From Flavobacteriaceae bacterium (GTDB lineage: Bacteria > Bacteroidota > Bacteroidia > Flavobacteriales > Flavobacteriaceae): DNA of 39,080 nt. Shown here one piece after another: positions 28,229 to 37,310 of this stretch. A program made the position numbers and the translations under genes. Below the pieces are notes generated by a model. That model ran no database searches and was not told the origin of the DNA. It worked only from the letters and a program-made list of their open reading frames with translations. The stretch lies in assembly GCA_009921505.1 (NCBI GenBank), contig RFXU01000002.1:1-39080 (forward strand). The letters are read 5' to 3'. The first letter of the stretch is position 1, and each line of letters begins with the position of its first letter.

Positions 28229-29570
28229 GATCGACCAATTCCTTTTCTAAATCCTCTAGAGAAATTCCTTTGGTTTCCGGCATTTTGAATAGGGCCCACA
28301 ATAATTGTAAGACCATCATAAAGGCAAAGAAGTAATAAATCACCTCTAAATTATCGCGAAAAATTCCCTCTTGATCATCGATAAAAAATGGGGTAATCAT
28401 GGTGATAATCGCCGCGAAAACCCAGTGGGTTCCAGTACCCCAGCTCTGCCCATAAGAGCGCACCCGATTGGGAAATATCTCAGAGATAAATACCCATATA
28501 ACGGCACCTTGGCCGATGGCATGGGCTGCCACAAAAAGACAAATAAACGTCAATAACAAAGTTGAACTTAAGGCGTATTGAAAACACACCCCAACCATCA
28601 CAAGACTCAAGATATAACCTATAGATCCGATTATTATCAATTGACGACGACCGAGTCGATCAATTAATCGCACCCCAATAAGGGTAAATATTAAATTGAC
28701 AATACCGATCGCAATCGAATTAAAAAGCGAATCACTGCCTCCTAATCCGGCTTGCTCCAAAATTTGTGGGGCGTAGTAAAGAACAAAATTTATTCCTGAA
28801 AGCTGATTAAAAAAGGCGATGAGAAAACCTAGATAAAGTACTTTCTTATATTTCTTTTGAAATAAGCGATCCGATCCGCTCGATTCTTGACGGTCTAATT
28901 TAATCTCGGCCAAATGTCTTTTGGCCAAATCGACTTTTTGATAAATGATGGTCAAAATTGATAAAGCGCCTTGCTCATCACCCTTTTGTAACACCAACCA
29001 TCTTGGGCTGTGTGGCACCTTTAGGACCATTAGTGTATAGGCTAAAGCAGGAATGGCCTCTACGCCAAGCATCCAACGCCAATCATTGGCCCCATCAAAA
29101 CCTTTAAGGGCCCAATTCGATATAAACGCCACCAAAATTCCAAAGACTAAACAAAATTGATACAGGCCTCCTAATTGACCTCTTTTGTCAGAAGAAGTGA
29201 TTTCAGATATATAAATAGGAGCCGCCACTGAGGAAACCCCAACACCAACACCTCCTATAAATCGAAAAAATGAAAAAAGAAAAGGATCAGAAACTACCGC
29301 GCTTCCTATAGCAGACACAAAAAATAATACTCCAATCCAGAACAAGGTTTTCTTGCGCCCCATTTTCTGAGTAGGAATGCCTCCCATAAGAGACCCCAAA
29401 ACAGTGCCCCAAAGCGCCATGCTCATGATAAAAGTACCATGCATGAACGGAGAAAGATCCCAAAGTTCTTGTAGCGGTTTATTTGCCCCGCTGATCACCA
29501 CGGTATCAAAACCAAAAAGAAACCCCGCAAGAGCTACGGTAATTGAAAAAATCAAAATTTTATTGTTCAT
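28218..29570 (-). CDS. MFS sugar porter family transporter
   Basis: 450 aa; GFLFGFDTVVISGA; RFIGGVGVGVSSVAAPIYISEI; PHSPRWLV; DRLGRRQL; PETKGISLEDLE. Confidence 0.94.
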   Translation of the reverse strand: MNNKILIFSITVALAGFLFGFDTVVISGANKPLQELWDLSPFMHGTFIMSMALWGTVLGSLMGGIPTQKMGRKKTLFWIGVLFFVSAIGSAVVSDPFLFSFFRFIGGVGVGVSSVAAPIYISEITSSDKRGQLGGLYQFCLVFGILVAFISNWALKGFDGANDWRWMLGVEAIPALAYTLMVLKVPHSPRWLVLQKGDEQGALSILTIIYQKVDLAKRHLAEIKLDRQESSGSDRLFQKKYKKVLYLGFLIAFFNQLSGINFVLYYAPQILEQAGLGGSDSLFNSIAIGIVNLIFTLIGVRLIDRLGRRQLIIIGSIGYILSLVMVGVCFQYALSSTLLLTFICLFVAAHAIGQGAVIWVFISEIFPNRVRSYGQSWGTGTHWVFAAIITMITPFFIDDQEGIFRDNLEVIYYFFAFMMVLQLLWALFKMPETKGISLEDLEKELVDHEA

Positions 29571-31086
29571 GCCAAATTGAATTGAATTCTGAAAAAATAA
29601 TTTTATCGGTTATCGTCCCGTCTGAAACAATCTTTAAGCGGTTATAAGGCTCCTCAGGAAAGACTTGATTGGTAAATACATAGCGGCCGTCATCCACAAA
29701 TATTTCTATGGAAGATGCATCACAAAAAATGGCCACCTTTGCGGCTCGATTCTCCGGGTTGAAATTTGAAATTTGCGGTCCCGGGGCAAATTTCTCGGAA
29801 AATCCAATTTTGCCAGAAACGCGCCGATCGATCAACATTTGTCCTGGAGTTGAATTGATCGAAAAAACAAATTGATCCTGATCGTTGGATAACTCAAATA
29901 CTGTCTTTTCACTCAGGTCTACGTCAAATTCTATTTTAAATTGACCGGAGGGCAAAACAACCCCTTCGTTGACTTGAGAAATATCAAACTCCTCGGTCTG
30001 ACGAACAATGGAAGGCTCAATTATAGGACTTTGCACAAGGTAATAATCTGAGTTGCTCCCCTTCAATTCTAGACGTCTTGGCAGGGTCATTGCACTGCGC
30101 CAGGTCGTGGTAGGGGTTACCTGTGCATAATCCCAATTGCTCATCCAACCGATTAAAATTCGTTGGTCCTCTGGAGCATCATTATAAGTTACTCCGGCAT
30201 AATTGTCACGGCCAAAATCCAGCCATTTACTCCCCTCTTGTGTTGTGGTAAATTTTTGTCCATCAAAATCACCAACAAAATATTGAGTTGCTGACCCGCC
30301 TTTTGGCCCTCCAGGATTAACACTTACGATTAAAATCCATTTTTCATTCCCTTGATCAGTAGTTAAAGGAAATAAATCTGGACACTCCCACACACCGCCA
30401 TGGGCACCTTCATTATGACCAAAATCACTTAAAAATGTCCAATTAATAAGGTTAGGAGAATTGTAAATGCGCGCGTGATCTCCCGCAACCAAAATCAAAA
30501 TCCATTTTTGAGAAGGCTCATGCCAAAATACCTTTGGATCCCTGAAGTCTTTAATTCCGGGATTTTCAATTACTGGATTTCCATCATATTTCTCCCAGGT
30601 CATCCCATGATCAAGACTAAATGCGATGCCTTGAGTTTGATAATCCTTTCGTCCTGAGCGCTCGTGTTCCATATTATGATAGGTAAATATGGCCACTAGA
30701 GCAGGTTGATCATCTGTTCCCAGTCCTGAAGAATTTTTAGTGTCCATTACGGCGCTGCCAGAAAAAATATACCCCAATGAATCAGGATAAAGGGCTATGG
30801 GTTGATTGGTCCAATGGGTCAAATCTTCACTCGTTGCGTGTCCCCAATGCATAGGCCCCCATACGGTGCTGTCCGGGTAAAACTGATAGAACAAATGATA
30901 CTGATCGTTTTCAAAAATCAACCCATTTGGATCGTTCATCCAATTTGATTTTGGAGAAAAATGAAATTGCGGCCGATAGCGCTCTGAATATTCTGAGCGA
31001 TGATTTTCTCCCGCTTTGATCAAGGGATCAATACAGCTACTAGGCAGTATAAAAAGGGCGGCAAATAAGCCAAAAAGCAGACGCAT
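29560..31086 (-). CDS. Glycoside hydrolase family 32 (levanase/inulinase-type) lipoprotein
   Basis: 508 aa; lipobox ILPSSCID; WMNDPNGLIF nucleophile motif; FRDPKVFW; WECPDLF. Confidence 0.95.
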   Translation of the reverse strand: MRLLFGLFAALFILPSSCIDPLIKAGENHRSEYSERYRPQFHFSPKSNWMNDPNGLIFENDQYHLFYQFYPDSTVWGPMHWGHATSEDLTHWTNQPIALYPDSLGYIFSGSAVMDTKNSSGLGTDDQPALVAIFTYHNMEHERSGRKDYQTQGIAFSLDHGMTWEKYDGNPVIENPGIKDFRDPKVFWHEPSQKWILILVAGDHARIYNSPNLINWTFLSDFGHNEGAHGGVWECPDLFPLTTDQGNEKWILIVSVNPGGPKGGSATQYFVGDFDGQKFTTTQEGSKWLDFGRDNYAGVTYNDAPEDQRILIGWMSNWDYAQVTPTTTWRSAMTLPRRLELKGSNSDYYLVQSPIIEPSIVRQTEEFDISQVNEGVVLPSGQFKIEFDVDLSEKTVFELSNDQDQFVFSINSTPGQMLIDRRVSGKIGFSEKFAPGPQISNFNPENRAAKVAIFCDASSIEIFVDDGRYVFTNQVFPEEPYNRLKIVSDGTITDKIIFSEFNSIWHEQ

Positions 31087-31124
31087 AATGAATTGCTAAA
31101 ATATTGGTTAGGCTAAATGTAAAA

Positions 31125-32147
31125 TTATTTTGGCGTTGAATCACGCTCAACTATTTTCGTCTTAAGCGTTTTAGTTATAGGGGTAAAAGCAATTCCTTGT
31201 TTTTTTGCATTCATTTCTTTGCGCAAAAGTTTAAAAGTTTTACGGCCCATCTTATAACCTGGCTGATCCACAGTACTTAGCGCAGGGGTTATAGCCTGAG
31301 ACAAAAACCAATTACTAAAGCCCATAAGGGCAATATCTTGAGGTACTTTAATGCCATTTTCCTTGAAGACCGTCAAAGCTCCAGTTGCCGCCATATCGGT
31401 AATGGCAAATAGCCCATCGATTTTATGCCCATCCGCTAAGAGCTGAATTGCGGCTGCTCTTCCATCATCATAATCCACCTTTTCGCAGATATAAACTAAT
31501 TTGGGATCAAAAGGTAAACCGTGATCTTCAAGGGCCTTTTTGTAACCTAAAAATCGATCAATGCTATTTTGCGGTAGTAAAGCCCCTCGAAAGTGGGCAA
31601 TTCGCTTACATCCTTTATCAATTAAAAATTTTGTTGCGTCGTAAGCAGCCTGTCGATCGTTAATCACTACTTTGGAACATGCAATCATTTTTGAAATCTT
31701 ATCAAACATGACCAATGGTGTATTTGCTCTTTTTATGGAAGCAATATGATCGACCTCTACGGTGGTATTGGCTAAAGACATCATGATTCCGTCCACACGC
31801 TTGCTCAAAAGCAAATCAACCTGCTTGCGCTCGAGTTCTTCGGATTCATTGGATTGGAGAATAATAACGAGATACCCAAATTTTTCAGCTTCATTGATGA
31901 TTCCATTAATCACACTGGAAAAAAAGTGATGCACCACCTCGGGTATTATTAACCCGACAGTCCTGGACTCCTTTGTACGCAGGTTTACCGCAAAGACGTT
32001 TGGTTTGTAATTTAATGCTTTGGCCTCAGCGCGAACTAAGGCCTTAGTCTCCTTACTGACATCTTTATAATCCTTTAGCGCCTTGGACACAGTCGTTACT
32101 GATATTCCAAGATTTTCAGCGATTTGTTTTAAGGTAACCTCTTTCAT
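31125..32147 (-). CDS. LacI family transcriptional regulator
   Basis: 340 aa; VTLKQIAENLGISVTTVSKALKDYKDVSKETKALVRAEAKALNYKPNVFAVNLR HTH; TVGLIIPEVVHHFFSSVINGI periplasmic-binding-like domain. Confidence 0.95.
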   Translation of the reverse strand: MKEVTLKQIAENLGISVTTVSKALKDYKDVSKETKALVRAEAKALNYKPNVFAVNLRTKESRTVGLIIPEVVHHFFSSVINGIINEAEKFGYLVIILQSNESEELERKQVDLLLSKRVDGIMMSLANTTVEVDHIASIKRANTPLVMFDKISKMIACSKVVINDRQAAYDATKFLIDKGCKRIAHFRGALLPQNSIDRFLGYKKALEDHGLPFDPKLVYICEKVDYDDGRAAAIQLLADGHKIDGLFAITDMAATGALTVFKENGIKVPQDIALMGFSNWFLSQAITPALSTVDQPGYKMGRKTFKLLRKEMNAKKQGIAFTPITKTLKTKIVERDSTPK

Positions 32148-32220
32148 TTGGGTTTGATCTGATGTGCGAAATGTATAATTTTCAATTCAATGATTGCAAG
32201 TTATTTCAAGTAAATCGAAA

Positions 32221-32236
32221 ACGAAAACGATTTCGT
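32221..32236. promoter_or_regulatory. Candidate LacI-family operator
   Basis: ACGAAAACGATTTCGT: 6-bp perfect arms ACGAAA/TTTCGT around a central CG, in the divergent lacI-susC intergenic region, 74 nt from the lacI start. Confidence 0.65.
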
Positions 32237-32409
32237 GTTCAAAATTGATAATTTGTAAGGCAATCGCTTCATTTTTCAAAAAAAAGCTAGAAATTGTACC
32301 TTAAATTAGGATTTCATTATACGCCTCGGAATCCATTACTGAGGAAAAAACAAAATCTATGTTATAAAAAAATTGTATATTTCACCGCAATTTGCGGCAT
32401 TCTTAACGG

Positions 32410-32442
32410 TTTGAATGCCTCCTTTTGTATTTGTAATATTTG
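32410..32442 (+). promoter_or_regulatory. Possible susC promoter (-33 TTTG, -7 TAATATTTG)
   Basis: TTTG at 32410-32413 and TAATATTTG (one nt longer than TAnnTTTG) at 32434-32442, 20-nt spacing, 45 nt before the ATG at 32488. Confidence 0.35.
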
Positions 32443-32487
32443 AAAACGACTGATTAACAAGTAAATTAACCTAAAACCGAGAATTAT

Positions 32488-35400
32488 ATGAAAAACAAAC
32501 TACTAACTAAACTTTTGTTGCTCCCTGTAGTTCTGCTCATGGGAAGTACCGCATTTGCCCAGATGACTGTTAGTGGAACAGTTTCCGATGCAAATGGACC
32601 TGTTCCTGGAGTGAATGTTGTGGTGCAGGGCACTTCAAATGGAGCACAAACTGATTTTGACGGTAACTATTCCATCAGTGATGTCGCAAATGACGCCACT
32701 TTGGTATTCAGTTACATTGGCTATGCAACCCAAGAGGTTTTTGTAAATGGCCAGTCATCAGTTGACGTAACTCTAGCTGAAGACGCTCAAGCTTTGGCTG
32801 AGGTTGTGGTTATTGGTTATGGTACTACCACGGTTCAAGACGCAACCGGGTCCGTAACAGCAGTAACTGCAAAAGACTTCAACCAAGGGGTCATCACCTC
32901 TCCTGAGCAATTGATCCAAGGTAAAACTGCCGGGGTTCAAATTTCTCAGAGCAATGGTGAGCCAGGTGCGGGTATCGACATCCGTATTCGTGGAGCAGCT
33001 TCTGTTCGATCTAACAACAATCCATTATTCGTAGTTGATGGTATTCCATTATCAGGAGGTAATACTTCTGCTGAAACTGCAAATACTGGGGTTGGATCAA
33101 ATGCAGCTAAAAACCCATTAGCCTTTATCAACCCTAACGATATTGAAAGTATCAGTATCCTCAAAGATGCCTCTGCAGCCGCTATTTACGGTTCACGTGG
33201 TGCTAACGGAGTTGTGTTCATTACCACTAAATCTGGTAAAGGAGCAAAAGGAAGTTCATGGGAATATTCTTCAAGTATGGCGATTGCGTCAGTAGCAAAA
33301 ACTTTTGATTTGTTGTCTGCTGAAAAATATTTAAGCCGTTCGAATGATTTTGGATTCAATGTTGAAGAGCGTGATTTCGGATCAAACACGAACTGGCAAG
33401 ACTTTATTTTTAGAACTTCGACTTCTACAAACAATGATATTGCATATTCTAACAACTATGGTTCAGGTAACTTACGTGCAACCTTTGGTTACAGCAAGAA
33501 CTTTGGTGTTGTGGAAAATACGTCTTTAGAGCGTATTACAGGTCGTCTTAACTGGAATCAAAGATTTTTAAATGACAAACTTAAAATTGGGGTTCAGTCT
33601 ACACTTTCTCGCGTAAACGATGAAGGTGCGGCTACTGCAGCATCTGCTGGTTTCCGAGGAGATCTTCTCGGAGCAGCTTATTCAGCTAACCCAACTTGGC
33701 CTACCTCTCCTGACTTCGATGGAACTGGAGGTCTTTTGTCTCCTGCCACAATGTTGGATTATTACCAAAACCTAGCAAACACTAACCGTATGTTAGTTAA
33801 CGTTTCTGCAGAGTACGCTTTAACGTCAGATCTTTCTGCTAGAGTAAATATTGGTATTGATGAATCTGAGTCAACTAGAATTGGTGTTTCTTCGCCAAAC
33901 GCGCGTAACTTCGGTGCGGGTGCCTTTGGTAATGGACGTGGAATCTTAAGCGACTTAAATACAAGCAGCGAACTTTTGGAAGCAACTTTGAACTATTCAA
34001 AAGACTTCGGAAATTCTAGCCTTGATATCTTAGCCGGTTACTCTTATCAGAACTTCAACCGTAACGGTCGTACCGCCAACGCTTGGGGATTCTTCACAGA
34101 GAATATGAACGAAATGGGTGATGCAATCGAAAGCACTGCTAACGCTATTGAAGCAAAAATTACTGGTGACTATCAGCAGTATGGTTTTGCCGGTAATACC
34201 GGTGGAATTTTCGTAAATCGCCTATTCCCTGATCCAGCAACTGATATCATCACTGACCTAAATAACCTGGCTGTAAAATCGATCTTTGTTGACACTTTTG
34301 ACAACACTGACGAATTACAATCTTACTTTGGTCGTGTGAACTACTCTATCAATGATAAGTATTTATTCACTGCAACAGTTCGTGCGGATGGTTCTTCTCG
34401 TTTTGGTGAGGACAACCAATACGGTTATTTCCCTTCAGGAGCTTTCGCCTGGAAATTACACAACGAAGACTTCGTAAGTGATGCATTCTCTACTTTAAAG
34501 CTTCGTTTAGGTGCCGGTATTACTGGTAACCAAGAAGGTCTTGGATATGGAAACTTCACCCAAAGACAGCGTTACGCTGGTGGTGGACCAGATGATGGTG
34601 GAAACATCAACATCCCAGGTATCGTAGACGTTTCTTATCCTAACCCAGCACTTAAGTGGGAAGAAACAATGCAATATGCCGCAGGTCTTGACTTCGGATT
34701 CAACAATGATCGTTTTAACGGTAGCTTAGATGTTTACCGCAAGGAGACTTCTGACCTATTGTTCAATGTACTTGCAGCTCAGCCTTCAGTTCAACCATTC
34801 TTGTTCTTGAACTTACCAGATTCTAAAGTGGTAAACCAAGGACTTGAAGTAAGCTTAGGTTATGATCTTATCTCTAGTGATGATTTAACCTGGAATGCAA
34901 CCTTAAACGCAGCTTACAATGACAACATGGTTGAGTCACTTCAAGGAGAGTTTGATGCTGGTACCATCCGTGGACAAGGTCTTTCTTTAGCCTTCGCTCA
35001 GAAATTAAAAGCTGGAGAGCCATTGTTCTCTTACTTCTTACGTGAATTTGAAGGATTTGATCCTGCGACTGGACAACCAGTACAAACAGACGTTCAGGAC
35101 TTCGTTGGAAAGAGCGCATTGCCTAACCTAACTGGAGGTCTTTCAACTTCTTTGAGCTACAAGAGATGGACAGCATCCGCTTATTTCTCAGGTCAATTTG
35201 GTCACTATATTTACAACAACACGGCTAACGCCTTCTTTACTGCAGGGGCTTTCCGTGGAGGTCGTAACGTAACTTCAGACGTGCTTACCGCTGGTGAGTC
35301 ATTTGATGCTGCCGCTGACGTATCTACTCGTTTCTTAGAAAGTGGAGATTTCGTTCGTTTCCAAAATGCTACAGTAAGTTACAATTGGCCTCTATCTGGG

Positions 35401-35601
35401 GATGAGTTCTTCTCATCACTAGTGTTCTCAGTGACTGGACAAAACTTATTTGTAATCACAGATTATTCAGGTTTGGATCCTGAAGTAAGTAGCTCGCCTT
35501 CAGGTGGAGACTTATTAAATGGTCTTCCAGTATTTGGTATTGACTACGCGTCATACCCAAGACCAAGAACATTTACTTTTGGACTTAACGCTAAATTTTA
35601 A
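32488..35601 (+). CDS. susC: SusC/RagA family TonB-linked outer-membrane protein
   Basis: 1037 aa; signal peptide; VSGTVSDANGPVPGVNVVVQGTSNGAQTDFDGNYSI carboxypeptidase-like domain; VVVIGYGT; plug SILKDASAAAIYGSRGANGVVFITTKSG. Confidence 0.97.
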   Translation: MKNKLLTKLLLLPVVLLMGSTAFAQMTVSGTVSDANGPVPGVNVVVQGTSNGAQTDFDGNYSISDVANDATLVFSYIGYATQEVFVNGQSSVDVTLAEDAQALAEVVVIGYGTTTVQDATGSVTAVTAKDFNQGVITSPEQLIQGKTAGVQISQSNGEPGAGIDIRIRGAASVRSNNNPLFVVDGIPLSGGNTSAETANTGVGSNAAKNPLAFINPNDIESISILKDASAAAIYGSRGANGVVFITTKSGKGAKGSSWEYSSSMAIASVAKTFDLLSAEKYLSRSNDFGFNVEERDFGSNTNWQDFIFRTSTSTNNDIAYSNNYGSGNLRATFGYSKNFGVVENTSLERITGRLNWNQRFLNDKLKIGVQSTLSRVNDEGAATAASAGFRGDLLGAAYSANPTWPTSPDFDGTGGLLSPATMLDYYQNLANTNRMLVNVSAEYALTSDLSARVNIGIDESESTRIGVSSPNARNFGAGAFGNGRGILSDLNTSSELLEATLNYSKDFGNSSLDILAGYSYQNFNRNGRTANAWGFFTENMNEMGDAIESTANAIEAKITGDYQQYGFAGNTGGIFVNRLFPDPATDIITDLNNLAVKSIFVDTFDNTDELQSYFGRVNYSINDKYLFTATVRADGSSRFGEDNQYGYFPSGAFAWKLHNEDFVSDAFSTLKLRLGAGITGNQEGLGYGNFTQRQRYAGGGPDDGGNINIPGIVDVSYPNPALKWEETMQYAAGLDFGFNNDRFNGSLDVYRKETSDLLFNVLAAQPSVQPFLFLNLPDSKVVNQGLEVSLGYDLISSDDLTWNATLNAAYNDNMVESLQGEFDAGTIRGQGLSLAFAQKLKAGEPLFSYFLREFEGFDPATGQPVQTDVQDFVGKSALPNLTGGLSTSLSYKRWTASAYFSGQFGHYIYNNTANAFFTAGAFRGGRNVTSDVLTAGESFDAAADVSTRFLESGDFVRFQNATVSYNWPLSGDEFFSSLVFSVTGQNLFVITDYSGLDPEVSSSPSGGDLLNGLPVFGIDYASYPRPRTFTFGLNAKF

Positions 35602-35611
35602 AAAATAAATT

Positions 35612-37171
35612 ATGAAAAGAAACATGATAAAATTCATGAAGCCCGTTCTAGCGACTGCGTTTCTATCTTTATTGACCGTTTCCTGTACAGACTTAGCGAT
35701 TGAAGAATCTGATTCTATTATCGCCGAGGGATCTACAGTATTCGAAGGAGTAGCTGATGTAGATGCATCGATTACTAACCTATACAATGACACATACGGA
35801 CAACTTGGTGACCAAGGAAATTTCTTTGCCTTGAACGAAGTTTCTACAGATGAAACCCTTGTACCTACTCGTGGTACGGACTGGGGGGATAATGGAATCT
35901 GGAGAACGCTTCACGCACATACTTGGAGTCCTACCCACCAATTTGTCTTAAACACTTGGAACAATTTGAACCAAAACGTTTTGCGTGCCTCTCAGATCCT
36001 AGATCCATTGAGCGCACCAAACGCTGAGCAAGAAGCACAAGCTCGTTTCTTGCGCGCATTCAGTATGTACTTTGTGTTAGACCTATATGGTGTTGCACCG
36101 TTCCGTCAACCAACAGACGCTTCTGATGTTAATCCATCTGTATACTCAGCGTCTGAAGCTTATGCTTTCATCGTAAATGATCTTGAAACAGCGTTGCCAA
36201 ACTTGCCTATGGCAGGTCCTGGACCAACTGAAGAAGGTCACTCTAGAGCCAACCGTGCTGCTGGACACTTTATGTTAGCAAAAGTTATGTTGAACGCTGA
36301 GCGTTACACCGGATCTCAACCAAACTATCAGGCTGTTATCGATCACGTAGACGCCATTGCTGCTGAGGGATATGCCCTACAAGCTGGATATTTCGATATC
36401 TTCAAGCAAGACGTTCCTGATTCAGAAACAATTTGGTATGCTAAAGCTGGTGTAGGTAACCGTATTTGGAATGGATTGCACTACAACCAAAACTCTCCTG
36501 ATAACTCAGGGGGTGGTTGGAACGGATTCACTACTTTGGCTGAATTCTATGACAGCTTCGAAGGGCCTGAAAGCAATGCTGCAGGTTCTGGTCAAGAAGA
36601 GCGTCGTGGATGGGTGCCAGGTGCTTCTGATGCTGACTCTCAAAACTTGGGAATTGGTTATGGTTTCCTAGTAGGCCAGCAATACGAAGAAGATGGAACT
36701 ATCCTAAAAGATCGTTCTGGAAACCCACTTGTATTCACTAAAGAATTACCAGGTCTTTCTGGTAATGGTGAAAATACTGGTATTCGTATTATTAAATATC
36801 ACCCTGGTGATGACGGCGGATCTTTCCGTTCACATGAAATCGTATTCCGTTATGCTGATGCGCACTTGATGAAAGCGGAAGCTATGATGCGTATGGGTGG
36901 TAATGCTACTCCGATGGTGAATGAACTACGTACACTTCGTGGCGCTACTCCACTAGGAAGCGTTACAGATGCTGATTTATTGGCTGAGCGCGGACGTGAG
37001 TTATACGTTGAGTTCTGGAGAAGAAACGACATGTTGCGTTTCGGACAGTTCACTCGTGCTTGGGAATTTAAAAACGAAGCATCAGTAGGTGACGATACTT
37101 GGAAACTTTACCCTATCCCGGTAAACGCCTTGTTATCTAACCCTAACTTAGTTCAGAATCCTGGATACTAA
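35612..37171 (+). CDS. susD: RagB/SusD family nutrient-uptake outer-membrane lipoprotein
   Basis: 519 aa; lipobox LLTVSCTD; NEVSTDETLVPTRGTDWGDNGIWRTLHAHTW; ARFLRAFSMYFVLDLYGVAPFRQ; C-terminal LLAERGRELYVEFWRRNDMLRFG...YPIPVNALLSNPNLVQNPGY. Confidence 0.97.
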   Translation: MKRNMIKFMKPVLATAFLSLLTVSCTDLAIEESDSIIAEGSTVFEGVADVDASITNLYNDTYGQLGDQGNFFALNEVSTDETLVPTRGTDWGDNGIWRTLHAHTWSPTHQFVLNTWNNLNQNVLRASQILDPLSAPNAEQEAQARFLRAFSMYFVLDLYGVAPFRQPTDASDVNPSVYSASEAYAFIVNDLETALPNLPMAGPGPTEEGHSRANRAAGHFMLAKVMLNAERYTGSQPNYQAVIDHVDAIAAEGYALQAGYFDIFKQDVPDSETIWYAKAGVGNRIWNGLHYNQNSPDNSGGGWNGFTTLAEFYDSFEGPESNAAGSGQEERRGWVPGASDADSQNLGIGYGFLVGQQYEEDGTILKDRSGNPLVFTKELPGLSGNGENTGIRIIKYHPGDDGGSFRSHEIVFRYADAHLMKAEAMMRMGGNATPMVNELRTLRGATPLGSVTDADLLAERGRELYVEFWRRNDMLRFGQFTRAWEFKNEASVGDDTWKLYPIPVNALLSNPNLVQNPGY

Positions 37172-37192
37172 TCCGATTGTGATTTAAATATT

Positions 37193-37222
37193 AAAGCCAC
37201 CTCAATGAGGTGGCTTTTTTTT
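37193..37222 (+). terminator. Intrinsic terminator after susD
   Basis: AAAGCCACCTCAATGAGGTGGCTTTTTTTTT hairpin with T tract. Confidence 0.92.
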
Positions 37223-37310
37223 TAATCTTTTATTAATCTTTTTAATTTTTCAACTGCTCGAAGTATATAATCTGATGGCTACATTAGTGATTGGAAAATA
37301 CTATCTAATA

